Origin: Variovorax sp. MHTC-1
Lineage (GTDB): Bacteria; Pseudomonadota; Gammaproteobacteria; Burkholderiales; Burkholderiaceae_C
Direction of reading: 5' to 3'
Assembly (NCBI RefSeq): GCF_003984645.1
Contig: NZ_RWKI01000008.1
Location: 211,042 to 275,041 of the forward strand
DNA: 64,000 nucleotides
In this document: positions 27,904 to 36,067 of the stretch, in pieces
Numbering within the stretch: the stretch's first letter is position 1
Layout of the letters: each line of letters starts with the position of its first letter
Made by a program: the position numbers and the translations under genes
Notes under the pieces: model-generated
The model's input: the letters and a program-made list of their open reading frames with translations, nothing else
Told to the model about the DNA's origin: nothing
Database searches by the model: none

Positions 27904-28827
27904 TCAGATCCCCTGCATGCGGGCCGCGAAGCGCTGCTCGCGAAATTTCTCGACCACGAAGTCGACGAAGACGCGCGTTTTCGCCGGCAACAGCTTCTTG
28001 CTCGGGTAGTAAAGCGATATCGGCCCCGAGTCGGCATACCAGCCGGGCAGCACACGCACCAACGCGCCGCTTTGCAGGCCAGGCAGCGCGAAAGCCATCG
28101 GCATCAGCGCAATGCCCAGGCCCATCATCGCGGCGTGGGCGATCGCCTCGGGGTCGCTGAAGATCAGGCGCGGCTTCGCGTCGGCCGCGCCTTCGTCACC
28201 CGCCGCATTGCGCAGGGTCCAGGCCCGCACCCGCCCGGTCGGGGAGGAGCGCCGCATGATGGCGTCGAAGGCAGCGAGATCCGACGGATGCTTCGGCACC
28301 GGCTTGCCGGCCATGTACGCGGGCGCCGCGACCGCCACGACGTGGATGCGCGCCAGCTCGCGCGCCACCACGCCGGGGGTCAGCTCGATGCCGCCGCCGA
28401 TCGCGGCATCGAAGCCTTCGCCGATCAGGTCGACCTGCCGGTTGTCGAAATGCCAGTCGGGCATGACCGCCGGATAGCGCGCCAGGAACTCGCCGACCAG
28501 CGGCACGACGTAGGTGCGCCCGAAAGCCTGCCCCATGCTGACCTTGAGCGTGCCTGCAGGCTGGCCGCCGGCCTCGGCCGCGCCGGCCATGGCGTCGGCC
28601 AGCGTGCCGAGCGCACCGCCGATCTGCAGCAGCAGGCGTTCGCCGCTTTCGGTCAGGGCCAGCTTGCGCGTGCTGCGCTGGAACAGGCGCACGCCAAGGC
28701 CCGCTTCGAGACGCGCGACGTTCTTGCTCACCGCGGCGGGCGTCAGGCCGAGCTGCCGGGCGGCCGCGGAGAAGCTGCCGGCCTCGGCGCTGCGGACGAA
28801 GGATTCGAGATGGCTCAGCGGCTGCAT
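27904..28827 (-). CDS. LysR-type transcriptional regulator
   Basis: 307 residues, with an N-terminal helix-turn-helix (MQPLSHLESFVRSAEAGSFSAAARQ) and a substrate-type effector domain. The starting ATG at 28827 matches the family N-terminus; the open frame continues upstream without similarity. It is divergent from the SDR gene at 28937, the classic arrangement for a LysR protein controlling its neighbour, and a perfect 15-bp palindrome lies between them at 28838-28852. The effector is unknown. Confidence 0.92.
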   Translation of the reverse strand: MQPLSHLESFVRSAEAGSFSAAARQLGLTPAAVSKNVARLEAGLGVRLFQRSTRKLALTESGERLLLQIGGALGTLADAMAGAAEAGGQPAGTLKVSMGQAFGRTYVVPLVGEFLARYPAVMPDWHFDNRQVDLIGEGFDAAIGGGIELTPGVVARELARIHVVAVAAPAYMAGKPVPKHPSDLAAFDAIMRRSSPTGRVRAWTLRNAAGDEGAADAKPRLIFSDPEAIAHAAMMGLGIALMPMAFALPGLQSGALVRVLPGWYADSGPISLYYPSKKLLPAKTRVFVDFVVEKFREQRFAARMQGI

Positions 28828-28837
28828 GCGCGTATTT

Positions 28838-28852
28838 TCAACCACCGGTTGA
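28838..28852. promoter_or_regulatory. Candidate LysR operator
   Basis: TCAACC-ACC-GGTTGA, a perfect inverted repeat in the 109-bp divergent gap, only 10 bp before the LysR start and 85 bp before the SDR start. The position fits an autorepression/activation site of the adjacent LysR protein. Confidence 0.5.
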
Positions 28853-28936
28853 GATTGATAGGCCACTTTCGCGGCTAGCGCGAATGCAATGCAGGCTCCA
28901 AACTGCAGGCATTCCACAACTTTTCGAAAGCGCATC

Positions 28937-29698
28937 ATGTCTGCAACCACTTCTTCCAAGCCCCTTCTGGCCGGCAAGGCGGCCTTCGTCACCGGCGGCT
29001 CGCGCGGTATCGGCGCCGCCATCGTGCGGCGTCTTGCCGCGGACGGCGCCGCCGTCGCCTTCAGCTACACCAGCAGCGAAGCCGCTGCCAAGGAACTCGC
29101 CGGCAGTGTCGAAGCCGCAGGTGGCCGCGCGATCGCGCTGCGCGTCGACAGCGCCGACGCCGCAGCGCTTCGCACTGCGATCGACCAGGCCGCGCGCACC
29201 TTCGGCCGTCTCGACATCCTGGTCAACAACGCCGGCGTCTTCAAGGTCGGCACGGTCGAGGAGATGTCGCTGGAAGACTTCGACCGCACGCTGAACGTCA
29301 ACGTGCGTGCCGTGTTCGTCGGCACCCAGGCAGCAGTGCGCCACATGGGCGAGGGCGGCCGCGTCATCACCATCGGCAGCACCAACGCCGAACGGGTGCC
29401 GTCCCCGGGTTTCGGCGCCTACGCGATGAGCAAATCGGCGCTCACCGGCCTCACGCGCGGGTTTGCACGCGACCTCGGCCCGCGCGGCATCACGGTCAAC
29501 AACGTGCAGCCCGGTCCGGTCGATACCGACATGAACCCGGCGGACGGCCCGAACGCAGCATCGATGCATGCGCTGATGGCGCTGCCGCGGCATGGCAGCG
29601 GCGCGGACATCGCAGCGATGGTCGCTTACCTCGCAGGTCCGGAGGCCGGCTTCGTGACCGGCGCCAGCCTCAGCATCGACGGCGGCTTCTCGGCCTGA
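28937..29698 (+). CDS. Short-chain dehydrogenase/reductase
   Basis: Classical SDR of 253 residues. The NAD(P)-binding TGGSRGIGAAIV, NNAG (LDILVNNAGVF), the catalytic serine in TIGSTNAER and the YAMSK motif (Tyr and Lys four apart) are all present, as is the C-terminal TGASLSIDGGFSA. The Arg after TGGS and the SYTSS segment at the end of beta 2 suggest NADPH. The start at 28937 is the ATG closest to the family N-terminus. It is probably controlled by the divergent LysR gene; its substrate is unknown. Its last 73 bases overlap the 3' end of the opposing marR gene. Confidence 0.93.
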   Translation: MSATTSSKPLLAGKAAFVTGGSRGIGAAIVRRLAADGAAVAFSYTSSEAAAKELAGSVEAAGGRAIALRVDSADAAALRTAIDQAARTFGRLDILVNNAGVFKVGTVEEMSLEDFDRTLNVNVRAVFVGTQAAVRHMGEGGRVITIGSTNAERVPSPGFGAYAMSKSALTGLTRGFARDLGPRGITVNNVQPGPVDTDMNPADGPNAASMHALMALPRHGSGADIAAMVAYLAGPEAGFVTGASLSIDGGFSA

Positions 29699-30141
29699 TC
29701 GTCCCGGCAGGCCACCGACACGATCAGGCGGTCGAGCGTGGCGCTCAACTGCCGCAGATCCTCGGCGCCGAGGCCCGCGAACAGATCGGCCTCGCGTTCC
29801 CTTGCCTGCACGCGGACCGTCTCGAACAACGCCTTGCCGGCGCTGCTCAGATAAAGCCGGCTGCGGCGCAGGTCGGTCGGGTCTTCATGTCGGTGCAGGC
29901 GCTTGTGCCGTCTCAGACCCGCCAGCGCGCGGCTCACCGCCATCTTGTCGAGGCCGGTGAGCTCGCACAGCTGCGTGGCCGTCAGGCCGGGCTGCATGCC
30001 AAGCACGGCCATCGTGCGCCACTCGTTGAGCGTGAGCTCATGCTGGCGCCCGACCCGCTGCTGGAAGGGCCGCGCCGTCAGGTTGACGACCCGGACCAGC
30101 TTGAAGAAGACCGAGTCCTGGAAGCCGGCTTCGGTGTTCAT
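29626..30141 (-). CDS. MarR-family regulator linked to the E1 genes
   Basis: A 171-residue winged-helix protein. The MarR core is visible (LTLNEWRTMAVLGMQPGLTATQLCELTG and MAVSRALAGLRRHKRLHRHEDPTDLRRSRLYL). A proline-rich tail of about 20 residues after the core (EKPPSMLRLAPVTKPASG) is encoded opposite the end of the SDR gene. Its ATG overlaps the E1 beta stop (ATGA), so it is the third gene of the E1 alpha-E1 beta-marR unit and probably regulates it. Confidence 0.85.
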   Translation of the reverse strand: MNTEAGFQDSVFFKLVRVVNLTARPFQQRVGRQHELTLNEWRTMAVLGMQPGLTATQLCELTGLDKMAVSRALAGLRRHKRLHRHEDPTDLRRSRLYLSSAGKALFETVRVQAREREADLFAGLGAEDLRQLSATLDRLIVSVACRDDQAEKPPSMLRLAPVTKPASGPAR

Positions 30142-31130
30142 CCGCACAGGGCCCTGGCGCTTTGAACGATCCGTTCGGCACCGACGCGCGACTGCGCCTC
30201 GAGCACCGGCGAATAGCCGACCGGGATGCGCGGCGCGCCCAGGCGCGCCACCTTGCAGCCCGTCGCTTCGGCCGCGCTGGCCGCGATCTCGGCGCCGAAG
30301 CCGGCAGCCTGCACCGCCTCGTGCACCACCAGCAGTCGACCCGTGCGCGCGCAGGAGGAGAGCACCGCCTCGCGGTCCCAGGGCCACAGCGTGCGCAGGT
30401 CGAGCAGGTCGACGTCGATGCCTTCGGCCGCCAGCGTGTCGCAGGCGGCGGCACACGTCTGCATCTGCCGGCTCCAGCTCACCAGCGTGAGCGCGTTGCC
30501 GCGGCGCAGCTGCGCGGCTTGGCCGAGCGGCACCGCCCGCGTTTCGTCGACCTCGCCGCGCGAGGCCCACAGGTTCTTATGCTCGATGTAGACCACGGGG
30601 TCGCCGCACTGCATCGCGGCGCGCAGCAGCGAATGGTTGTCCTGCGGCGTCGACGGGCAGACCACCACCACGCCCGGCAGGTGCGCGAACCAGGCTTCGA
30701 GCGACTGCGAATGCTGCGCCGCCGAGGCGTCCCAGATGCCGCCCGGCATGCGCGCGACCAGCGGCACGCGGCCCTGGCCGCCGAACATGAAGCGGTTCTT
30801 GGCGGCCTGGTTCACCAGCTCGTCCATGCCGCACAGCGCGAAGTCGACCACGCGCATTTCGACCACCGGCCTGAGGCCCGCCAGCGCCATGCCGACGCCG
30901 GCGCCCATGATCGCGGCTTCGGAGATCGGCGTATCGATCACGCGCTCGGCGCCGAAGCGCTGCTGCAGCCCCTTGTACTGGCCGAAGATGCCGCCGCGGC
31001 CGACGTCCTCGCCGAGCACGACCACGCGCGCATCGGCTTCCATCTCGCGCTGCACCGCCAGCGCGGCGGCTTCGGCATAGCTGAGTTCGCGCACGGCGCT
31101 GCCGGCGGCGATGTCGCTCGTCATGTCCAT
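30138..31130 (-). CDS. 2-oxo acid/acetoin dehydrogenase E1 beta subunit
   Basis: Transketolase-like beta subunit of 330 residues, partner of the alpha subunit encoded directly upstream. Conserved blocks are VVVLGEDVGRGGIFGQYKGL, RVIDTPISEAAIMGAGVGMAL and the C-terminal domain with VDLLDLRTLWPWD and VVHEAVQAAGFGAEI. The first of two close ATG codons is used because GGAG lies seven bases before it. The gene overlaps the alpha gene. Substrate class (acetoin, pyruvate or branched-chain oxo acid) is not settled. Confidence 0.88.
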   Translation of the reverse strand: MDMTSDIAAGSAVRELSYAEAAALAVQREMEADARVVVLGEDVGRGGIFGQYKGLQQRFGAERVIDTPISEAAIMGAGVGMALAGLRPVVEMRVVDFALCGMDELVNQAAKNRFMFGGQGRVPLVARMPGGIWDASAAQHSQSLEAWFAHLPGVVVVCPSTPQDNHSLLRAAMQCGDPVVYIEHKNLWASRGEVDETRAVPLGQAAQLRRGNALTLVSWSRQMQTCAAACDTLAAEGIDVDLLDLRTLWPWDREAVLSSCARTGRLLVVHEAVQAAGFGAEIAASAAEATGCKVARLGAPRIPVGYSPVLEAQSRVGAERIVQSARALCG

Positions 31131-32140
31131 TGGCCCGCTCCGGTGGTCTGCACGTCGGTGAAAGCGGCGCCGGCCTCGGGCCAGGGCGCGGCATCGGCGG
31201 CCGCCAGCGCTGCGGCGACTTCCGCCTCTGCCTCGTCCTCGATCGCATCGAGCAGCGCGGCATCCATGCCATCGGCGATCAGGCGTGCTCGCGCCCGCGC
31301 GAGCGGGTCGGTCTCGAGCGCCGCGGCCAGCTCGGCCGGGTCACGGTAAGCGGCGAGGTCGACCGACACATGGCCCTTCACGCGGTAGGTCAGCGCGTGC
31401 AGCAGCCGCGGCCCGCCACCGGCGCGCACCTCGGCGACCAGCCTTCCCGCAGCCCCATGCACCGCGAACACGTCGTTGCCGTCGACTTGGGTCGCGGCGA
31501 TGTTCATCGCCTCGGCCCGTGCGGAGGCGCCGTCGCCGGCGGTCATCGGGCCGCTCGCGGTGGTCGCGCTCCAGCGGTTGTCCTCGCAGACGAAGAGCAC
31601 CGGCAATCGGTACACCCGCGCCCAGTTGAGAGATTCGAGAAAGGGGCCGCGGTTGATCGCGCCGTCGCCGAAGAAACAGACCGTGATCGCATCCTTCTTC
31701 TGCAGCTTCTGGGCATGTGCCGCGCCGACGGCGATCGGCAGCCCCGCCGCGACCACGCCGTTAGCGCCCAGCATGCCGACCGAGAAATCGGCGATGTGCA
31801 TCGAGCCGCCCTTGCCGCCGTTGAAGCCGCTTGCCTTGCCGAACAGCTCGCACATCATGCGCGTGAGGTCGGCGCCCTTCGCCAGCGTGTGGCCGTGGCC
31901 GCGGTGGGTCGAGGTCAGGTAGTCGGCCGGGTGCAGGTGGGCGCAGACGCCGGCCGGCACCGCCTCCTGGCCGGTCGACAGGTGCAGCGGGCCGCGCACC
32001 TTGGCGGCGCCGGCGGCCTCCTGGCCGTAGGCGCTCACGCCACCCTGGCTGGCCGCCTCCGCGGCATTCTCGAAGGCGCGGATGCGCAGCATCGTGCGGT
32101 AGAGCGCGCGCCGCGCGGGCTCGGGAATCGGTAAATCCAT
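31121..32140 (-). CDS. Thiamine diphosphate-dependent dehydrogenase E1 alpha subunit
   Basis: E1 alpha-type subunit of 339 residues that decarboxylates or cleaves a keto substrate on thiamine diphosphate. The cofactor motif runs from GDGAINRGPFLESLNWARV to the CEDNRW asparagine, and HRGHGHTLAKGAD and GKGGSMHIADFSVGMLGANG are typical of acetoin and pyruvate E1 alpha. A small insertion near residues 33-47 (GGVSAYGQEAAGAAK) is unusual. No E2 or E3 gene is adjacent, so partner subunits must come from elsewhere. A 21-bp dyad lies just upstream at 32151-32171. Confidence 0.87.
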   Translation of the reverse strand: MDLPIPEPARRALYRTMLRIRAFENAAEAASQGGVSAYGQEAAGAAKVRGPLHLSTGQEAVPAGVCAHLHPADYLTSTHRGHGHTLAKGADLTRMMCELFGKASGFNGGKGGSMHIADFSVGMLGANGVVAAGLPIAVGAAHAQKLQKKDAITVCFFGDGAINRGPFLESLNWARVYRLPVLFVCEDNRWSATTASGPMTAGDGASARAEAMNIAATQVDGNDVFAVHGAAGRLVAEVRAGGGPRLLHALTYRVKGHVSVDLAAYRDPAELAAALETDPLARARARLIADGMDAALLDAIEDEAEAEVAAALAAADAAPWPEAGAAFTDVQTTGAGQWT

Positions 32141-32150
32141 ATCGGCTCCA

Positions 32151-32171
32151 GCGCAGCACAGATCTGCGCTC
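32151..32171. promoter_or_regulatory. Dyad upstream of the E1 operon
   Basis: AGCGCAG-CACAGAT-CTGCGCT, a perfect 7-bp inverted repeat with a 7-base centre, 10 bp before the E1 alpha start. It may be an operator (MarR at 29626-30141 is a candidate) or a leader hairpin. Confidence 0.4.
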
Positions 32172-32237
32172 TGCCGAAAATCGTATCGGGCGTGACCAAC
32201 GCGCGGGAGCGGGCTAACCCGGCCGCGAGGCCGGCTT

Positions 32238-33425
32238 TCATTCAGGCGCGTTGTGCTGCCAGCTCTTGAGCCGGCGATAGAGCGTGCCGCGCGACACTCG
32301 CAGTTGGCGCGCGGCGTGCGAGATGTTGCCGTAGTGCGCGGCCAGGGTTTCCTCGATCAGCTTGCGGCTGTGGCCGCGCAGCGTGCCGTCGCTCGCGGGC
32401 GGCTGGGTCGGCGCGAGCTGCGGCGCCTCGTCGAGCGGCGTCGAGTCGAGGGGCGCTTCGGTCAGCACGTTCACTGCGTGCCGGAAATCGACCCCGTCGT
32501 GCGCCTGCAGCCGGGCCTGCAGCCAGACGCCGAGTCCGCTCGCAAGCCGCACCGGCTGCGCGGCTTCGTGGCGGGTCATGCGCAGCAGGCCCTCGAGGTC
32601 GAGGCCGAACAGCTGCTCGGCATCGCAAGGCCCGGACTCGGGCAGCGGGCCGATCAGCCGCATGCCGGCCGTGTTGAGCCAGGCCACGGTGCCGTCGGGC
32701 GCGATGCCGGCCAGGGCCTCGAGCGGCGTGCCCAGCAGCGCGGGGCTGGCCTGGAAGCGCAGCAGCAGCCGGTCCTGCGACTGCGCCTGCAGCAGGCGGT
32801 TCTCGATCGTGGTGGCGTAGAGCGCGACCATCGACGCCGCATCGAAGCCGAAGCGGCGCGACTCGACCGAGATGTCGAGCACCGCGGCCAGCCGCCCGTG
32901 CACGTCGCGGATCGGTGCCGCTGAGCATTGCATCTCGCGCAGGTACTCGAAGTAGTGCTCGGCACCCTGCACCGTGCAGGCCTGGCCGGTGGTCGCCACG
33001 ATGCCCGGTGCCGTCGTGCCGACCACGCTCTCGGCGATGTTGACGCCCAGGCGCGCGGTCTTCTGCAGGATCGGCTGATGCGCTGCGGCCGGATGGTGCG
33101 TGACATGCATGATCACGCCCTGCGCATCGGTCAGCAGCACGCGGCAGTCGGTGCCGGCGAGCGAACTCTCCATGCTCGCCAGCTCGTGGCGCGCGGCCTC
33201 GAGCAGCTCGCGGTTGCGCCCCAGCGTGCTGTGCAGGCGGCTCGGCGTGACGGCGTCGAAGGCGATGACGCGGCGCGTGTTCGCATGGGCGCGCGTGCAG
33301 CGCATCCACGACTGGATCACAGCCTCGCCGACCAGGCCGGAAGGACGCACGCCTTCCTCGAAGAACTGCTGCCGGGCCAGCGCCACGCGCTCGGTCCGCG
33401 TATTGGCGAAGGGGGACAGAGGCAT
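32238..33425 (-). CDS. AcoR-like GAF/Fis-HTH regulator lacking the AAA+ domain
   Basis: 395 residues. The N-terminal part resembles AcoR-type activators (FFEEGVRPSGLVGEAVIQSWMRC followed by a GAF-type sensor region with LLTDAQGVIMHV and RLGVNIAESVVGTTAPGIV), then a PAS-like segment around 225-290, and a C-terminal Fis-type helix-turn-helix (HYGNISHAARQLRVSRGTLYRRLK). The central sigma54-interacting AAA+ domain (Walker A GESGTGKE, GAFTGA) is absent, and no room is left for it. It therefore cannot act as a classical sigma54 activator. It is divergent from the quinohemoprotein gene, whose upstream region carries the palindrome 33457-33473. Confidence 0.85.
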   Translation of the reverse strand: MPLSPFANTRTERVALARQQFFEEGVRPSGLVGEAVIQSWMRCTRAHANTRRVIAFDAVTPSRLHSTLGRNRELLEAARHELASMESSLAGTDCRVLLTDAQGVIMHVTHHPAAAHQPILQKTARLGVNIAESVVGTTAPGIVATTGQACTVQGAEHYFEYLREMQCSAAPIRDVHGRLAAVLDISVESRRFGFDAASMVALYATTIENRLLQAQSQDRLLLRFQASPALLGTPLEALAGIAPDGTVAWLNTAGMRLIGPLPESGPCDAEQLFGLDLEGLLRMTRHEAAQPVRLASGLGVWLQARLQAHDGVDFRHAVNVLTEAPLDSTPLDEAPQLAPTQPPASDGTLRGHSRKLIEETLAAHYGNISHAARQLRVSRGTLYRRLKSWQHNAPE

Positions 33426-33456
33426 GGCCGTCTCCTGTGATCGAGGAGGCTGAATT

Positions 33457-33473
33457 TGTTCCGCAATGGAACA
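33457..33473. promoter_or_regulatory. Candidate operator of the GAF-Fis regulator
   Basis: TGTTCC-GCAAT-GGAACA, a perfect 17-bp inverted repeat in the 129-bp divergent region, 32 bp before the regulator start and 82 bp before the alcohol dehydrogenase start. It resembles sites used by AcoR-type Fis helix-turn-helix proteins in spacing. Confidence 0.6.
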
Positions 33474-33554
33474 GTCCAGGTCTAGGGAAATCCCGAAGGT
33501 GAACAAAAGGCGCGGGCAAACGATTCTTCGGCGCACAACGACCGGAGACCCACG

Positions 33555-35663
33555 ATGAACAAGACCCACGCCGTGCTCGCGCTCGGCGCGCTGCTGTGCC
33601 TGGCCGCAGCGCCCGCGTCGGCCCAGACCAAGGGATCGGCCGAGCACATCAAGGCCGTCACGCAGCGCGTGGACGGCAGCTTCATCCGCAGCAATGCGCA
33701 GAAAACGCCGGACTGGCCGAGCTACGGCCTCGACTACGCCGAAACGCGCTTCAGCAAGCTCGACCAGATCAACGCCGGCAACGTGAAGGAGCTCGGCCTC
33801 GCCTGGTCCTACAACCTCGAATCCACGCGCGGCGTCGAGGCCACGCCGCTGGTGGTCGACGGCATCATGTACGTCACGGCCTCGTGGAGCGTGGTGCATG
33901 CGATCGATGCGCGCACCGGCAAGAAGATCTGGAGCTACGACCCCGAGGTCGACAGATCGAAGGGCTTCAGGGGCTGCTGCGACGTGGTCAACCGCGGCGT
34001 CGCGCTCTACCAGGGAAAGGTCTTCGTGGGCGCCTACGACGGCCGCCTGATCGCGCTCGACGCCGCCACCGGCCAGCCGGTCTGGGAGAAGGACACGATC
34101 GTCGATCGTTCGAAGTCCTACACCATCACCGGCGCGCCGCGCGTCTTCAAGGGCAAGGTGATCATCGGCAACGGCGGCGCCGAGTACGGCGTGCGCGGCT
34201 ACATCACGGCCTACGACGCGGCTACCGGCGAGCAGAAGTGGCGCTGGTTCACCGTGCCGGGCGATCCCGCCAAGCCCTTCGAGGATGCCTCCATGGCCAA
34301 GGCCGCCAAGACCTGGGACCCGAGCGGCAGATACTGGGAGGCGGGCGGCGGCGGCACCGCCTGGGACACGCTCGCCTTCGACCCCGAGCTCAACCTCATG
34401 TACGTGGGCACCGGCAACGGCTCGCCGTGGGCGCACAGCAAGCGCAGCCCCAAGGGCGGCGACAACCTCTACCTGTCGTCGATCGTCGCGCTCAATCCCG
34501 ACACCGGCAAGTACGCCTGGCACTACCAGGAGACGCCGGGCGACAACTGGGACTACACCGCGACGCAGCCGATGATCCTGGCCGACCTGAAGATCGACGG
34601 CAAGCCGCGCAAGGTGATCCTGCATGCGCCGAAGAACGGCTTCTTCTTCGTCATCGATAGGACCAACGGCAAGTTCATCTCGGCCAAGAACTTCGTCGAG
34701 GTCAACTGGGCCACCGGCTACGACAAGAAGGGCCGGCCGATCGAAGTGGCTGCCGCGCGCCAGAACGAGAAGCCCGGCGACAGCATTCCCGGCCCCTTCG
34801 GCGCGCACAACTGGCATTCGATGTCCTTCAATCCGCAGACCGGCCTGGCCTACCTGCCGGCGCAGAACATCCCCGTGAGCCTGATGGACGACAAGGCCTG
34901 GAAGTTCAATGAGAACGTGCCGGCCCGGCCGCATGCCGCACTCGGCTGGAACACCGCCATGTTCATCAATGCCGAGCCGCCCAAGAGCAAGCCGATGGGC
35001 CGTCTCGTCGCGTGGGACCCGGTGGCGCAGAAGGAAGCCTGGGGCGTCGAGCATGTCTCGCCCTGGAACGGCGGCACGCTGACCACGGCCGGCAACCTGG
35101 TGTTCCAGGGCACGGCCGACGGGCGGCTCGCCGCCTACAACGCCAAGACCGGGGAGAAGCTCTGGGAGACCGCCACCGGCACCGGCGTGGTCGCGGCGCC
35201 CGCCACCTACATGGTCGACGGCAAGCAGTACGTCTCGATCGCGGTCGGCTGGGGCGGCGTCTACGGCCTGGCCGCACGCGCGACCGAGCGCCAGGGCCCG
35301 GGCACGGTCTACACCTTCGTGGTCGGCGGCAACGCCCCCAAGCCGGAGTTCGTTCAGTACCGCATGGACAAGCTGCTGCAGGGCGTGAAGTACGACCCGG
35401 CCAAAGTGCCCGACGGCACGCTGCTCTACGTGAGCAACTGCGTCTTCTGCCACGGCGTGCCGGGCGTGGACCGCGGCGGCAACATCCCCAACCTCGGCTA
35501 CATGAATGCGAGCTACATCGAGAACCTCGACAAGTTCGTCTTCAAGGGGCCGGCGATGGAGCGCGGGATGCCGGACTTCAGCGGCAAGCTCAGCGCGGAG
35601 GACGTGGAGAAGATCAAGGCCTTCATCCAGGGAACGGCGGATGCGATAAGGCCGAAGCAGTAG
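33555..35663 (+). CDS. PQQ-dependent quinohemoprotein alcohol dehydrogenase
   Basis: Periplasmic type II alcohol dehydrogenase of 702 residues carrying PQQ and one covalent heme c. A signal peptide ends at PASAQ (about residue 23). The eight-bladed propeller shows repeated tryptophan docking motifs (GKKIWSYDPE, TGQPVWEKD, TGEKLWETA), and the vicinal disulfide pair Cys141-Cys142 in RGCCDVV stacks on PQQ in this family. The C-terminal cytochrome domain has CVFCH (Cys629, Cys632, His633) and a distal Met in ERGMPDF. Substrates are likely primary alcohols. No PQQ biosynthesis genes are in the window. GGAG precedes the ATG, and the divergent GAF-Fis gene probably regulates it. Confidence 0.92.
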   Translation: MNKTHAVLALGALLCLAAAPASAQTKGSAEHIKAVTQRVDGSFIRSNAQKTPDWPSYGLDYAETRFSKLDQINAGNVKELGLAWSYNLESTRGVEATPLVVDGIMYVTASWSVVHAIDARTGKKIWSYDPEVDRSKGFRGCCDVVNRGVALYQGKVFVGAYDGRLIALDAATGQPVWEKDTIVDRSKSYTITGAPRVFKGKVIIGNGGAEYGVRGYITAYDAATGEQKWRWFTVPGDPAKPFEDASMAKAAKTWDPSGRYWEAGGGGTAWDTLAFDPELNLMYVGTGNGSPWAHSKRSPKGGDNLYLSSIVALNPDTGKYAWHYQETPGDNWDYTATQPMILADLKIDGKPRKVILHAPKNGFFFVIDRTNGKFISAKNFVEVNWATGYDKKGRPIEVAAARQNEKPGDSIPGPFGAHNWHSMSFNPQTGLAYLPAQNIPVSLMDDKAWKFNENVPARPHAALGWNTAMFINAEPPKSKPMGRLVAWDPVAQKEAWGVEHVSPWNGGTLTTAGNLVFQGTADGRLAAYNAKTGEKLWETATGTGVVAAPATYMVDGKQYVSIAVGWGGVYGLAARATERQGPGTVYTFVVGGNAPKPEFVQYRMDKLLQGVKYDPAKVPDGTLLYVSNCVFCHGVPGVDRGGNIPNLGYMNASYIENLDKFVFKGPAMERGMPDFSGKLSAEDVEKIKAFIQGTADAIRPKQ

Positions 35664-35761
35664 CGCGCGCAATCCCGGTCCGGGCGAGGCGTCGCAAAGC
35701 TTCAAGACCAGCCTGCGATGCGCGAGAACCATGGAGGCTTTCTTGCCATCGGGAAAATTCC

Positions 35762-35953
35762 ATGCGTTCCACTCGTATGCCCATGAGCGCCGATGCCGTC
35801 GGCGCCGAGGAGCTGCGCGTGACGCTGGTCTATCGCCGCGACGGAGCCGGCGAATGGGAGCTGGCCCACCGGCATGCCGATCCGCTGGTCCATGGCATCG
35901 ATCTCGGGCAGGCGGCGGCCATCGCGCGAGGGTCATGCCCGCCCACCCTGTAG
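35762..35953 (+). pseudogene. C-terminal remnant of a SnoaL-like (DUF4440-type) protein
   Basis: A 63-codon frame whose middle, EELRVTLVYRRDGAGEWELAHRHADPL split as EELRVTLVYRRDGAGEW and ELAHRHADPLV, looks like the last strands of a SnoaL/NTF2-like domain, where the HRHADP ending is common. The first two thirds of such a domain are missing upstream in all frames, and no ribosome site precedes the ATG. It lies in the 404-bp gap between the alcohol dehydrogenase and xylF. I regard it as a decayed fragment; a short expressed protein is the alternative. Confidence 0.45.
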
Positions 35954-36067
35954 TGCCTTTTCCCGCAGGGATTCCCCGGATGGCCGCGTCGAAAGTGCGT
36001 GACCATAGTTGGTTCGCCGCCCGAACCAACCCGACGCGGCAACGCCCACAACCCCGGAGACATGCCC

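Noticed and set aside
33498..33511. GG-N10-GC match, possible sigma54 promoter before the alcohol dehydrogenase
   Set aside because: Only the invariant dinucleotides match (GG and GC), the rest of the -24/-12 consensus does not, and the adjacent AcoR-like regulator lacks the AAA+ domain needed for sigma54 activation.
32238..36029. Very long minus-strand open frame running antisense through the quinohemoprotein gene into the regulator
   Set aside because: Only the part from 33425 down has a recognisable protein (GAF/Fis regulator). The rest is a GC-driven shadow opposite a clear PQQ dehydrogenase gene.
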